Below, in pieces: positions 12,384 through 23,882 of a DNA stretch of 64,000 nt. The translations under genes were made by a program, and so were the position numbers. The notes beneath the pieces were generated by a model, which was not told the origin of the DNA, searched no databases, and saw nothing but the letters and a program-made list of their open reading frames with translations. Origin of the DNA: Craterostigma plantagineum. Lineage: Eukaryota; Streptophyta; Magnoliopsida; Lamiales; Linderniaceae. Within the stretch, counting starts at the first letter, position 1, and each line of letters begins with the position of its first letter. Where the stretch lies: assembly GCA_027422505.1 (NCBI GenBank), contig JAPQWV010000676.1, forward strand, positions 186,001-250,000, written 5' to 3'.

Positions 12384-13822
12384 GGATGAATCTCGAGAGA
12401 GCTTGTAAGAAGAGGATAAAAGCACAGGTTGTTCTGTAGTTAGGGTTTTTTGAGTTGTTGTAAGTTGTAAAAACTCTACATAGGAAGCACCCATTATATA
12501 GAAATGCTGAGGGGTGGATCGTAAGCATTTTTAAATAATAAATTAAAAAATTGAAGAGTAGTAATATGAACGATGTTTAATATGGATAAACTACTCGATG
12601 ACATCTACCTTTCAATTTTGTTCTTTTTATAGCTGTAATATGATTTTGGTGGATGCTGTGCTCGAAAACGTTTGCTAGCTAATTTTTTATCTTTTTATTT
12701 CTAAAACTGTGTTTAGAGAAATGAGACAAAAAAATATTAAAATTTGTACAACCTTGTGCTTAGCTGGGTTGTGTTTAGTTGGTGAAAAGCATTAAATATA
12801 TACAACTCGAATTTACTATATGAAGGAATTATATATATGCATGCAATTACTATAGTTATTGTTAGAAATTACAATGGTCATAAATTCTCTTCTAGAAGCT
12901 TATTTGAAGTCAATTGTAGCTTGAAAATTAATAGATGTGAAATTACACTAAAAAAGTTATCGGAATTAATTATACATTCTCTTAGTACATAGTACGTATT
13001 AATTGAGAGACTCGATTCGTAAAATGTGAAGGGTAAAAACACAGGCAGAAGTTTGTAGTTTTGAGTTGTAAATGTGCATTCTATAGAGCTATGGATTTGG
13101 TAGAAGTTGTGCTCGAAAATATTTGCTAGCTCATTTTTAACTTTTATTGCGATAACAGGTGTTAGAGAATAGAAAGAAAAGGAGAGAAAAATATCAACTA
13201 TAAAATACAGCTTTGTGGCTTGCCTGGTTTAGGCTTGGTGAAAACCATCATCATACCATACAACTCGAAATTGCGATGTATATATGCAGTTAATATAATT
13301 ATTATAATTAAATAGAGGTTACAATAATCATAAATTACTCTAAGCTACAAGAGGGTTTAATTGAGGTTAATCATAGAACATTATCGAAATAATTGTACAC
13401 TTCCGAAAAAAAAAAGAGTTGCAGTAAAACGAGACGCTCGACAAGAAAATCTGAGTTTTCGCAGCACGAACACCATAAATCAAAAGGCGGCGAGCGCAAA
13501 TTTAAATCTAGGGCGCCACTAATTTCATAAGTCAAGGCGCATCGTTGATCAAGCGCATTATATATAGTCGCAAGTATTCCACAGCGCGCCACTCGCCGTC
13601 GTTATTATCTGTCACTACGAACTTACATAATTTCCACAGCGCGCCGTGAAACATTTGCGCCACAAAAGATCAATTTTCCAGTTCCGATACTAAACGCCAA
13701 AGTTTGAAATCGAAATGCGTTACGAATAACGCTGTGCACGCATAAATATTTCCGTATATCGTAGTGAACAAAAGAGTGTTTGTAAAAAAGATAAATAAAT
13801 AAAAAACCTTCTTGGTCTCTTC
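12384..13822. other. FLZ promoter and AT-rich intergenic DNA with a diverged internal duplication
   Basis: This holds the FLZ TATA box (TATATAA, 12494-12500) and leader. Two diverged copies of a roughly 300-bp segment lie at about 12632-12930 and 13088-13377, sharing GTGCTCGAAAA and TTTGCTAGCT blocks. The remainder, to the DUF632 gene end at 13823, has no recognised gene. Confidence 0.6.
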
Positions 13823-16543
13823 TCAATCCCCACCGCCGGTTTTCTTCGACTTCGCCGCAATGGCCCTCAAATTCCTATACATATCCGAAGAAGCGAGCGA
13901 AAAATCCAACAAAGCCCTAAAAAGCTCGGGAAAATGGCTCTTCAAACTCAATATAGTCTTCTCCCTAACGTGCGCGCAAATCCTCCCATAAGCCTCTTCG
14001 TCCTCCTCCAACTTGTGCTTCGCCGATTCGACTACCACCTGCTTCTCCACGACGACATCCTTATCCACTTCGTCGCCCTTCTGCGCGTACTTTCTATACC
14101 AATTCTCGAAATCCCGAGCCTTTCTCTTAAGATCCCTCCTCGAATCTTCGCACCTGTCTCTCAGCTCGATCTCCTCCTTCTGATACTGGACAATGGTCTC
14201 AACGGTGCCCGCGAAATTCTTGATGCTCGCCTTGGCGGGCTCGTCGGGGATCCTCTCGAGGTGGTCGAGCCACGCTTGGACGAGGGTTTGTATGGGCGGG
14301 TTTGCGGGTCGCGTCGGAGACGGGTCGGCGGACTTCTCCAGCTTCGAGTTCGTGTCGACGGGTATTAGGGTTAGCCTGAGCCATGCGTCGAGGGATTCGA
14401 TGTATTCCTTCTGTTGGGCCATGAGATCGGTGAAGTTCCTGAGCCAGTCGTGGACCACGCCGGCTAGCTGGCGGGTGCACGAGTGGTGGCGGTCAGTCGT
14501 TTCTTGGGAAGATTGCGAGGTGGGTTCGAGCGACCTCAGGGCTTGGACGAGCTTCGCCTGGCTCTCGTGGTGGGCCCTCATCGTCTCCCACATCGTGGCC
14601 ATTCTGCAACCAAAGGCAGATGAGGGGCAACGTGGTCATTTAACATAATATCAGAGTTCAGACCTAGAGGTCACGGATACTGTACGAATCCTCGGTCTAG
14701 GCTGGACAAGAAAGAAATCAGTATAGGCGTGAGGGGCGAGCTTGATATATAATATATAAAATAAAAAAATACGATACACTCCCTTCTTTTTTTTTTCAAA
14801 AACTATACACTCCCTTCAAGCTTTAAGCATTTTAGGTGAACTGGTCAGACATTCAGCATAAGCATACAGATAACAAGAGAATCGCACCCTTCGACAAGAG
14901 AGACGAGTTTGGGGTAGAGTCTTCGGTCGCGCAGTTGGTTGATTTCGGACACGGTGGAGTCCATCGACTGCATGTCGACGATGTATCTCGTGTGGAGATG
15001 GCTGACGGCCGCTTTCGCCCTCTCCAACGATTCGACGTTCGAATTACGCCCCTTAAGCTTATTGAGATATGCCACCTTTTTCCGATACTCAAGCTTCATC
15101 TCCTCGCCCGCCTATCGAAACGATAATATTTCTCGACGAAGAAAAAAAAAAAAAAACAGAATCGATATGCAATTAATAAAATGGAGATACGTAGCGAGCA
15201 AGCTACGATATTACCTTCGTTTCGTCGTAGAGCTTCTTCTCCCACGCGAGAATCTTGTCCAAAACAGCCGCGTGAGTTTCGTTCTCCTCCGAATCAGAGT
15301 CGTCTTCAGCGCCTTCGTTGGGATCAGATAAACCTCTGAACGACTTATTCCACGTAATCGCTCGCATTATCCTTTCCGAATGATTAATGTACCCTGCGAA
15401 GAATTATTACACGTCGATTTCCTTACATCCCTGCGCAAAACCTTACGAAGAACAAGAACAACATATATATATATACAGCAGAAAGCCTATGCTATATGAG
15501 CACATATGAATCAAGAAAACAAGTCCCAGCATATAAAGATGAAATCTTTCCAACATTTTACCACAAGATTACAAAAGCCCACCTTTCTTATCTGCGAAAT
15601 TCGAGTGGTAATGCAGCTTTGTGGCCTCAAGCATCCTCGAAACTTCATGGGCGCTCTCCGAAGCTCTTAAAAAGCAGTCGTCAAGCTCCACAAATATCTG
15701 CAGAAAACTCACACCGCCGCCGTCGATCTTCTTTGTTTTGCCTCTATTTGCAACCTTAGCCGTAGCTGCCTCTGGCGCCGGTATGTCGCCGTTCGTTCTT
15801 TTGACCTCTGTTTTTTGTCTGTTATTATCCTCCACGGTGGTTAGAGTGGGCCCAGGGACGTTTTCCATTGAGAAGAAGAAGTCCCAGTTTGAGTTTCCCC
15901 TGTTTTCAGGCATGGGCGGAGGCGATTTTGTCTCGTCGCGGCGGCGATGGTTGGTATTTCTCCGCCGATGGAAAGATGCCTTTTGTGGGTCATCGTCTTC
16001 TTGAGATTTCTGATGGTTATTACCGTCGATTTTGCCCGAATTTTTTGTATTTGAGCTAGCTGAGATTCTCCGACCAGCAAAATCGCGCCTTTTCAGTGTG
16101 TAGGCACTCTCATCGTCGGCCTCCCCTTCGTCCTCCTCGATAATCGGCGCCTCCGGCGGCTTAGGCGCGTCATGGGCTCGAGGGATAGCGATTTCCGGCA
16201 TGGTGGAGGCGCGCTGGAGCGGCGGCGACGGCGGCGCGAACGAGGCGGGTAGCGGCGGGGGAGGTGCGAGGAAGCCGTCGTAGGGCGGGATGGGTGGTCG
16301 GATTCCGGCGACGGACGAGGGCGGGCCGGACGGAGTGGGTTCCGATGCGGCGCTGGAGACGAAGGCTTCGCCCTGGGCGAAGTCGTGCAGGGCCGCGCCG
16401 GTGTTCTTGAGGGAGACGGCGTGGGCCGAATGGGCCGCCGCGAACTTGTTACGCGCCGTGACGGCGCGTTCCATGATTTGCTTGCGCTCTCTGCATCTGT
16501 TGACGTTCTCTTCGTTGTCGATCTTTGACTGCGCACAGCCCAT
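13823..16543 (-). CDS. DUF630/DUF632 protein (NRG2/APSR1-type), N-myristoylated
   Basis: This is a plant-specific protein with an N-terminal DUF630 and a C-terminal DUF632 domain. Arabidopsis relatives include nitrate regulatory protein NRG2. Four coding exons are visible: about 15582-16543, one near 15208-15395, one near 14895-15110, and 13823-14612. The start MGCAQSKIDNEE has Gly2 and Cys3, a classical N-myristoylation/S-acylation signal; KQIMERAVTARNKFAAAHSA is DUF630. A long proline-rich, charged, probably disordered segment fills most of exon 1. DUF632 begins at FLQIFVELDDCFLRASESAH and runs through YINHSERIMRAITWN and LAWEKKLYDETKAGEEMKLE. It ends with MWETMRAHHESQ and the helical C-terminus to a stop at 13823. 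The total is about 730 residues. Junctions are in frame. The donor after LVSLVEG is GTGCGA, which is weak. Membrane association is inferred from the N-terminus. Confidence 0.93.
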
Positions 16544-17375
16544 GATTGAGGTATCTTAGCTTTACCTTTTGTTTCTAACTCTTTTTCTTTTTTGGCTTCG
16601 AATTGGGCACCGCCGGCGGTCGACGATCGGCGGCTGAGGTTGGGTGTGTGTTCAAACTTCAAAGCCTCGAGATGGGCGGCGGCGACGGCGATTTTACGCC
16701 GGTGGACGGTGAGCTGGTTTTTCGATTGATTTCAGTGGTTGCGTGTGTTGTGATCGTTGGAGAACGAAAGTCATAATAGTGTAGTTGAAGTTGGCAAGAA
16801 TAAGATTATAAAGAATATTTTTCGGAATATTTAAATATTTTGTAATAATAAATTATTACGTAATCATATCGAAATCCAGCAAAATAGACCAACTAATTCA
16901 CCTATTCTAGAGAAAATCGGAACAAATTTCCAACTCTTCACTTTTTAAATGTGGTCATATGTATTAATATTCACAAGAAAATTCCAATTTTACGCTTTAT
17001 ATGTTTGGCCATATATTAATTATACTCACAAAAAATTAAATTTTTTCACTATACATATATCGACATTGGAAAGGACAATTGATACCTTGTTTGAGCCTAA
17101 AGAAACCTAAGATGCTCCTGGTTATACGATTGCCTTTGTTGCATTGTTCGTCAATAAATATATATTTTTTTTCGGAGGTAATAATAATTATATTTAATGA
17201 AGACACAAACATCATATACATGACAACGTTGTTGTTCAGCACAATCTACAAATCAATGAATATAGAAAAAAAATTCAGAACAGTCCCCTACCAATAATCA
17301 TAGAACAACGAATGACAAACTAAAATCACATTATACACAAACTAAAATCACATTATACACACACATATTTTATAT

Positions 17376-17413
<38 letters not shown>

Positions 17414-17446
17414 AAGAATCCTCTCATTTCATCACCTTCAACTTCA
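16544..17446. other. DUF632-gene promoter; 22-bp tandem repeat and (TA)n tract
   Basis: The first ~150 bases are the leader of the DUF630/DUF632 gene. Further on the DNA is AT-rich. A 22-bp unit beginning AAACTAAAATCACATTAT is repeated twice head to tail at 17317-17338 and 17339-17360, followed by a (TA)n run at about 17380-17410. No gene is recognised. Confidence 0.6.
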
Positions 17447-19476
17447 TCACTTCCTCCTAAGTTCAGCCAACCTAGCCTCAAACTCATCCCACTCTGGCAA
17501 CTTAGGATGAACATGATTATTGTAACGATTCCTACCCAAAATCTCGGGCTGAAACGAAGAAGCCCGAACGTGCCCCTTCGATGTGCCCCCCTTCGGGCCG
17601 GGCCCATTCCTCTCCTTCATCGAACCGCTCGGGTCCATCTTAGCGGGCCCATCCTTCTCAAAGGGGAACTTAAGCCCGCCGAAGTCGGACCTAACCCTAG
17701 CGTGCGTAGCCTTTTTCCTACTGTAGTGCCTCAAAAGCCTGTCCATGGCCCGTTCTTCCTCGTCTGGCCCGTCGTTATTACCAATGTCCAAGAATCTCAA
17801 GACCCGTCGGGCCTCGGCGGCTAATTCCTTGTTGTTCGCCCCCTTCGCTCTCTCCGCCCCATTTTCGCCCTCGGGAATTTCAGGGACGGGCTTGAGATGG
17901 GTTCGTCTAGGGCCCGTTTGCTGTCCCATATAAGCCCACATAAATATAAATAATATTAAGGTAAATTATGTGTATGGTTGGTTTCTTTAATTCAAGCCTG
18001 CTATCATACCACTGGCCCGGTATGAATAAACTGCATTAAGGCTCGTTTGGTATGTGGAATTCGCTGCGGAAAAGGAAAAATGCAATGGTACGAGACAGGA
18101 AGCGTAACGCACAATGGTTCGATGCGCACCACTGCACTTTCCTTTTATTTTCCGCATCGAATTTCGCATACCAAACACACCTAAACGACTGACGTAAACT
18201 ATATTGGGCTGCATTGCATAATGAACAATTTGTTCTTGGGCTTTTTATATTGACCTTATAACCAAACGGGGCGCTATTTGGCTCGAGAATATCGGACCCT
18301 TCTTCGTCGTATGGCTTAACATTTCGCTCTTCGTTCTTGATCGTCGAATCGCACCCGTCGGTTTCCTCATCAAGATCGATCTGAAAATTCGCCAGAAAAG
18401 GTCGAAAAAACCTAAAAAAAACGACGGGCGATTTTGCATTTCCCTAAATACCTTGCGATCGAAAAAGTTGACATCGAAGCTTCTCGGGCTAAACGCTAGG
18501 CCCGATTCTGAGGCTATCTCTCGCAAAAGCTGAAGCTTCATTTCCCGAGAAGGGACCCCGGGCTTTAACTTGTCGACAAGCTGAGAACGAAGCGCATAGA
18601 CAACATTTGTTGCTCTTACATAACAAGTTATAATAAGTCAGTGGATAATAAATCCGTACCTCTTTGTTAGCGAAGCAATCGATAGACTTTCCATATTTTT
18701 CGGCGAAAACGTTTCTCAGCTCTCTTAATTCTGGCAAGTCGGCGAATCTCGCAGCTGCGAACATCAGAGAAGACACGGATTCCATGCAGTTTTCGGGGCA
18801 ACCGCTGCAATAAAAATTATAGCAAATTTATGACAATTTTCGGGAGAGGCTTTGAAGGATTGTATATTGCAATATTGAGATGATGTAATATATATAGTAC
18901 CATACATATATACCTCTGTTTGTCCATTGAAGTAAGATGATTCGATAGAAGCTCACAGCTTTGGTCGATGAGTTCGTAGCATTCCGATTTGTTTCTCTCG
19001 ATTAAGAGCCCTTCGACCTGTCGAAAAATTAACAGATTTTGAACGTCGAAAATCTCCCTCGAATTTGCAATGAATCGAATATTTTTGGTCGATTTAGAAT
19101 ATATCCAACTGGCTGAAAAATAACACCATTGAAGTGAAAAGTTCCTGAAAACATAAATAGAACCTTACACAAAAAACAAAAATTCAAGAATGAAGGCGTA
19201 CTCTGTTATATGCGTCCATGGCCAATCCATTCTTGAGAAGATCAGAGACGTCGTTCCTCAGATACTTTTGCATTGCGTTCCTCTTCTTCATTATCATCTC
19301 TATTCTTGTTCGAGTCAGCTTAATATCTGATTTACTAATGCAAGAAAAACCACCAGAATTTAACGAATAAAATCACCTGAGAAATTAAAGAAAAAGGACC
19401 CGAAAAATGATAGGAAATCGAATTAAACTACGTACCATTTGGCGAAGAACTTGCTTTTCAACAGACTGTCGAACAT
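17447..19476 (-). CDS. IST1-like protein (regulator of Vps4 activity, ESCRT-associated)
   Basis: IST1-like proteins bind ESCRT-III and regulate the Vps4/SKD1 AAA-ATPase in multivesicular-body sorting. Seven coding exons read on the minus strand from ATG 19476 to TGA 17447. Exon 1 gives MFDSLLKSKFFAK. Exon 2 gives CKSDIKLTRTRIEMIMKKRN and AMQKYLRNDVSDLL. Later exons give GLLIERNKSECYELIDQSCE, SSLMFAAARFADLPELRELR and VFAEKYGKSIDCFANKE. Then come VDKLKPGVPSREMKLQLLRE and IASESGLAFSP. The last exon (17447-17920) is low-complexity and charged and ends NHVHPKLPEWDEFEARLAEL. That HPKLP-acidic motif recurs at the C-terminus of plant IST1-like proteins and probably binds MIT domains (inference). A frame also runs upstream of MFDSLL, but the family start is MFDSLL. 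The last intron (17921-18254) carries a MITE. Confidence 0.92.
18040..18181. mobile_element. Tourist/PIF-Harbinger-like MITE in an IST1-like intron
   Basis: This is a 142-bp element flanked by a TAA target duplication (18037-18039 and 18182-18184). Its ends are inverted repeats over roughly 50 bp: the left starts GGCTCGTTTGGTATG and the right reads CATACCAAACACACC. The arms match strongly (GGAATTCGCTGCGGAAAA against GAAATTCGATGCGGAAAA). A 3-bp TAA/TTA duplication with G-rich inverted termini is the Tourist-type signature. It has no coding capacity and makes up over 40% of the 334-bp intron. Confidence 0.85.
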
Positions 19477-21091
19477 TTTCTTATTTCCTTTTTTCTTGAT
19501 GCTATCTTCGATGGGTTGCGCGTATCTTGACGAGGGTTGATCAAAAGGAACGTTTTTTTTTTCAGAAACGAATCGAAGAGTCGTCGTTTTCCATGGCATG
19601 GATCGCAGCAGAATTAATTGGGAAAATAATTTATAAAGTGGATGAAGATTGACGGGTTTAATATCACGAAAATGATGGGCATTCAAAAGGCCATTCAAGA
19701 ATTCATGAAACTCGAATCAATATAACTTTGTGGCTTGATTTATGACGTCTATAGATATATATTTGAACTATTACGAGTAAATGGTTTCGTCATACCAAAC
19801 CCATAAGGTCGAGTACGATATTATTTTTGTTTTGTTTTAGTTTATCGCTTACCTTTTTCTGAGGTTTATAACCGAACTGAACGAAATTTACGATAATGGG
19901 CTTTTAGCTCTTCATCGTAACCTCAGCATGCGAAGGGCAAATCAGGGATTTCAGAAGATTTAATGGGACGGTTGGTACGCGGGAGATGTTCTCGCCGTTT
20001 GCCATGTTCGTAGGCTTTATCTTTAATTTCGGATAGTTACGATATATTGCAATGCATATCATATCATCATATACATCCCATGAAAAAAGTATTTATTTTT
20101 CTTAAAATTTATTGAGTTCTCGCTCCACGAAAAGCTTACTTTTTGGCGTTTAGGGATTCCTCAAATTATATCGATTGTATAATTTTTTTGAGAGAATAAA
20201 GCTTATAAATCTGAATATGTTAGTGATAAACCTAATTCGGTGTGGGTCCCATCTTTGTTGGTTTAGTAGCTGAACTTTAATGATTCGATTCGGTTAAATT
20301 CTACTGAAGAGTAAATGGCTATACTTGAAATTATTCGTCATTTTTGTTTATTTTAACTTTGCAGTTAATGAATGCCTATCTTCTGTGTTCTTCCAACTAA
20401 AAGCTCGACCTTTTTTAAGGCCGTTGACGAACGATCACGTGATTTATAGAACAATTCTCTCTTTTCGTGTTATGCTTTAATAAAAGTTGCAATAAGTCAT
20501 GTGATTTTAGCAGAAAGTCTAGTTAATAAAATAAGTTGGTGGGTAAAAGATTAGACTCGTTTGTCTCATAAAGATTTTTTGTTAAAAAAAACACTATATT
20601 TTATGACATTTGAGTCGGGCCTCAAGTGAAAGAATATCACTGATCATTACAATAAATAACAAAAATGGGTCGGGCTCAAACTATTGGCTTTTGCTTTGTT
20701 AGAATACGATAGAGAAAATTGTAAATTGGTCCCGCATTTGTTTTATCATTCAATTAGGACCGAAAATTCCCAAAAGATCTGCGCTGGGGTGCATCTGTTT
20801 TATACCACCAAAAACCCCAACTTCCCAAAATTGAAGATGTTTTTTAACCAACACAAAATTATAGTACCCAGAATTACAAATCTCAAGCAGTTAAAGTAGC
20901 TGCTACTCTAAAAAGATACTCGAAGATGACTCTCACAACATGCCCAGAGAAAACACGCTTGATTGATGAAGTATCCCCAAGTACAAGTGTAATCGTGTCC
21001 ACCTTATGGCTAGGAAAAGCATATGCTACATTGGAAAAACTTGCTCACCAGAAAGATGTTATGAGTGTGTAAAGCGTAGCAGTATCTTCCA
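19477..21091. other. IST1-like promoter side and intergenic AT-rich DNA
   Basis: The stretch upstream of the IST1-like start is AT-rich, with no reading frame showing conserved composition and no repeat recognised. The last part (about 20,690-21,091) is downstream of the minus-strand plastid protein gene and should include its 3' untranslated region. Confidence 0.5.
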
Positions 21092-21990
21092 CTATTCTGG
21101 CTTGTCTGGGTTCTCCTTATCGGGATCTTCTTCTTCTTCCTCTTTCTTCTCTTCTTCCTCCTCTTCGTCTTCTTCGGGAGGATCAGCTGGCATCGGCGGT
21201 GGTAATGGAGTTTTCATTGGACTGAATTGGGGAAAGATATCGGGTCGTCTCGAGGGTTTTGGCCTATCCCACTCCTGAAAATGATTAGTCGAGCTTCAGA
21301 ATTGTTAAGGCGTGGTGATTTCGTATAATACATAAAAGATTGACACCTGCCTATGCCATAAAGCTAACAGTATTGTGATCAAAACAAAAATTCAGTAAGA
21401 ATTCCTATTATGCTTAGCAGCAGACATTAAACGATCCATTACCGACGCCTAAGCATTTTCTCAACTTTAAAGATACAATCACTTTACAATCGGACTTCAA
21501 TACAGCGTTTTCCTCAATTTTGTTTCTACTTTCTCAATTGTTTTTACTTATGGTTCCATATCTTAAGCTCCAGACCTGGGCTACGCCTAAGCATCAATTA
21601 CCGGCATATAACTATCAATTACCAAGCTTAAACCCTTGAACAGTTACACGCACAAAATAAGCAGCAATCAAGCTCATAAACTACAGACGGCGACACCAAT
21701 TCCCTGGATGGTGAAAAGAAGTTCATAATTGAAGACGAAAAACGTACAATTGGAAAATCAAGAGGCGAGCGTCGAGTCATCTTCTCTTCTTCGGGCGCCA
21801 TACCAACGACGACGGACCTCCCTCTGCCCCGCGTGGACTCCACGCCCCACGTTCTCCTAACGCAACAATCCATAGGCTGCAACGAACGTAACTTGCACGC
21901 CTTCGCGTTCGATTTAGAAGACGGAGCTAAGAAGCACGCCGTAGACGGAGCTGAAGTCGGCGGAGATACAGACAGTGCGAGATAAGCCAT
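21092..21990 (-). CDS. Uncharacterised plant protein, predicted plastid-targeted, acidic C-terminus
   Basis: Two exons (21748-21990 and 21092-21274) join in frame through a GT-AG intron to give about 141 residues. The N-terminus MAYLALSVSPPTSAPSTACF is rich in Ser/Thr/Ala/Pro and lacks acidic residues until past residue 50, as in chloroplast transit peptides. The mature part contains SPLDFPIEWDRPKPSRRPDI and FPQFSPMKTPLPPPMPADPP. It ends in a run of Glu, Asp and Lys (EEDEEEEEEKKEEEEED, then PDKENPDKPE) at a TAG. I recall this arrangement as a conserved plant family but do not know its function, and no catalytic motif is visible. The plus-strand serine-rich frame over the same bases is only the antisense of the Glu tract. 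The intron acceptor is TTTTCAG. Plastid location is an inference from composition. Confidence 0.8.
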
Positions 21991-22064
21991 TGAGTTTTGC
22001 TGCGATTGAGAGGAGCTGAGCTCCGCCTGCTGTGGCTAAAAATACCCCCAATTATTCCACCGCC

Positions 22065-22101
<37 letters not shown>

Positions 22102-22616
22102 ACAAATATTAATTTAATTTTATATTTTAATGGGCCAATATGGGTCGCCTTCGTTTGCAATCCATTAAATAAGCCCAAATATTTTTCTCATTTTATATAC
22201 CGACTTTCATACAAGATTGAAAACTTGTCGTTTAAATGGTGTGATAAAGAATAAAGAAAAAAACAATTTGTAACATTTTATTAAAAAATTATAACTTAAT
22301 GATATGCGTTATAACATACATTATAGTCCATAGGAGATGTGAGACCATCTGTTCTCTTATTAGTACTAGTAATGTTTGCAGACGTGATGTATGTGACTGC
22401 ATAAATACATAATATAAACTTATATAATAAATAATTAAAATATGTGAAAATATAATATAAAGTTTAATTTTATATTATTTTAAAAGTATAAAAATGATTT
22501 TAGAGGATATAATTGGGATAAATTTAAAATCAATGGTAGAAATATAGTTGTAATGACTCACACACCAATCAATTGGAGATCAATTACTATAAGCATCTCT
22601 CCCTTAATAAAAACTA
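21991..22616. other. Upstream region of the plastid-protein gene with a (GA)15 tract
   Basis: A perfect GA/CT microsatellite of about 30 bp lies at 22068-22097, within 110 bases of the start of the minus-strand gene, followed by TGGGCC and GGGTCG boxes near 22131-22146. CT-rich tracts just upstream of the start are common in plant core promoters and leaders. The rest is AT-rich. Confidence 0.5.
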
Positions 22617-22856
22617 CTCTCTCCGCCCGTTATCTTTATCACATATATTGATGGGCATGCAAATTAAGATATTATTATTATAATAATATAGTACAATGAA
22701 AAGGTAAAAAAGTGTAAATTTTGACACGTCTTTAAGAATATTTAATATTATTATATTGATTGTTTGTGATAGTTTTTTGCTAAATAAGGAAATGTGATAA
22801 AATTATTGGGACGTCCGAAATGAAAAAATGCGATAAAATTGGCGGAACGGAGGGAG
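22617..22856. mobile_element. Stowaway-like MITE, copy 1
   Basis: This is a 240-bp element bounded by TA dinucleotides (22615-22616, 22857-22858). Its terminal inverted repeats are CTCTCTCCGCCCGTTATC on the left and, on the right, GGAACGGAGGGAG. TA duplications and CTCCCTCCGTCCC-type ends define Stowaway (Tc1/mariner) MITEs. The interior contains AAGAATATTTAATATTATTA and ATTGATTGTTTG, shared with the copies at 25.1, 45.8 and 60.5 kb. It is non-coding. Confidence 0.85.
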
Positions 22857-23882
22857 TAGTATTCTTGCACACTCAGATGCGTGTGCTATGATACCATATA
22901 TTATTAAATTAAAGGTAAAATATTAATTACCTAAAAATAGTAAAACCATTAATAATTAACTGAAATAGCAAATTAATAACTAAAAATAGTAAGTAATGTT
23001 AGTGGATGGTTTCTTTTAATTTTATTTAATATTCCTTTTTCTAATTTGACTTAATTTACAGACCAAATTGAACGGTTTAACAAGGCCGTGAGCCTTAATA
23101 AAAAGAGTAAAGATAGAAAGATATTTGATTTATGAGAACTACTAATGTGATTTGATGCGTGTGAGGTGCTCAGGAATAATTGTAGTCGAACTAGAAGTTC
23201 TAATGGGCGGAGTCTAAATATAATAATTTATTAATTTTATTTACCTAGTTCAATTTCGAATGTAACATTTAAAAATGTGGATAAATTATGTATGATGACC
23301 CCTATTAAATATCTATTTACTAAAAATGATTTTAAAAAAAGTTCAAAATGGATCCGTGGACCCCACTGACTCTAAACGTGCGCTCAGCAGATCGCCATAA
23401 AATATCCACAACCTTTCTTTGCCACAATTATTATTTTCCCAACTACGAAAAGACTGAAAATTATCCTCGGAAAAGAAGCATACCTTATTTTGGACCTCAG
23501 CCTCATCCACCATATCTATCCGTTCAAGCATGACGCCAGCTGACGTATACTTTTAACTCCATCCCCATTTCTCACTACAAGTGATACGATAAAAATGATT
23601 AATGAATGAGTAGAAAAAAAATCCCATACAACGAGGAGCTAGAAAGGCGATATAAGTAGAGAGATGCACGAACACAATAATAATCCCCGTCGATGCTCAT
23701 CGCATCTCTACAACAAGACAAAAGCTCCTTCTTTGTAAGTTGTAAGAGAGAATGTGATACTGAATCTAATGGTATAGTCTTAAAGGATTAAGACTACAAC
23801 ATAGCTTTTTCTCCTCTCTGTGAAAACCCCCACTTCCACAGATCACAGAAGAGAAGCTTGAAACGTCGTCGTACGAATCATT
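22857..23882. promoter_or_regulatory. Intergenic DNA and promoter/leader of the dynein light chain gene
   Basis: This is AT-rich intergenic sequence, passing into a C/T-rich leader at about 23,690-23,880 just before the dynein light chain ATG. No other gene is recognised. Two short antisense frames at 23,343-23,533 have no family features. Confidence 0.45.

Noticed and set aside
13934..14648. Overlapping plus-strand frames of 144 and 151 codons
   Set aside because: Antisense of the DUF632 C-terminal exon; no conserved motif.
16093..16662. Minus-strand Arg/Ser/Pro-rich frame of 189 codons
   Set aside because: Alternate frame of the DUF630/DUF632 exon 1; composition is that of a shifted GC-rich coding exon.
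21006..21278. Plus-strand serine-rich frame
   Set aside because: It is the antisense of the Glu/Lys tail of the plastid-protein gene on the minus strand.
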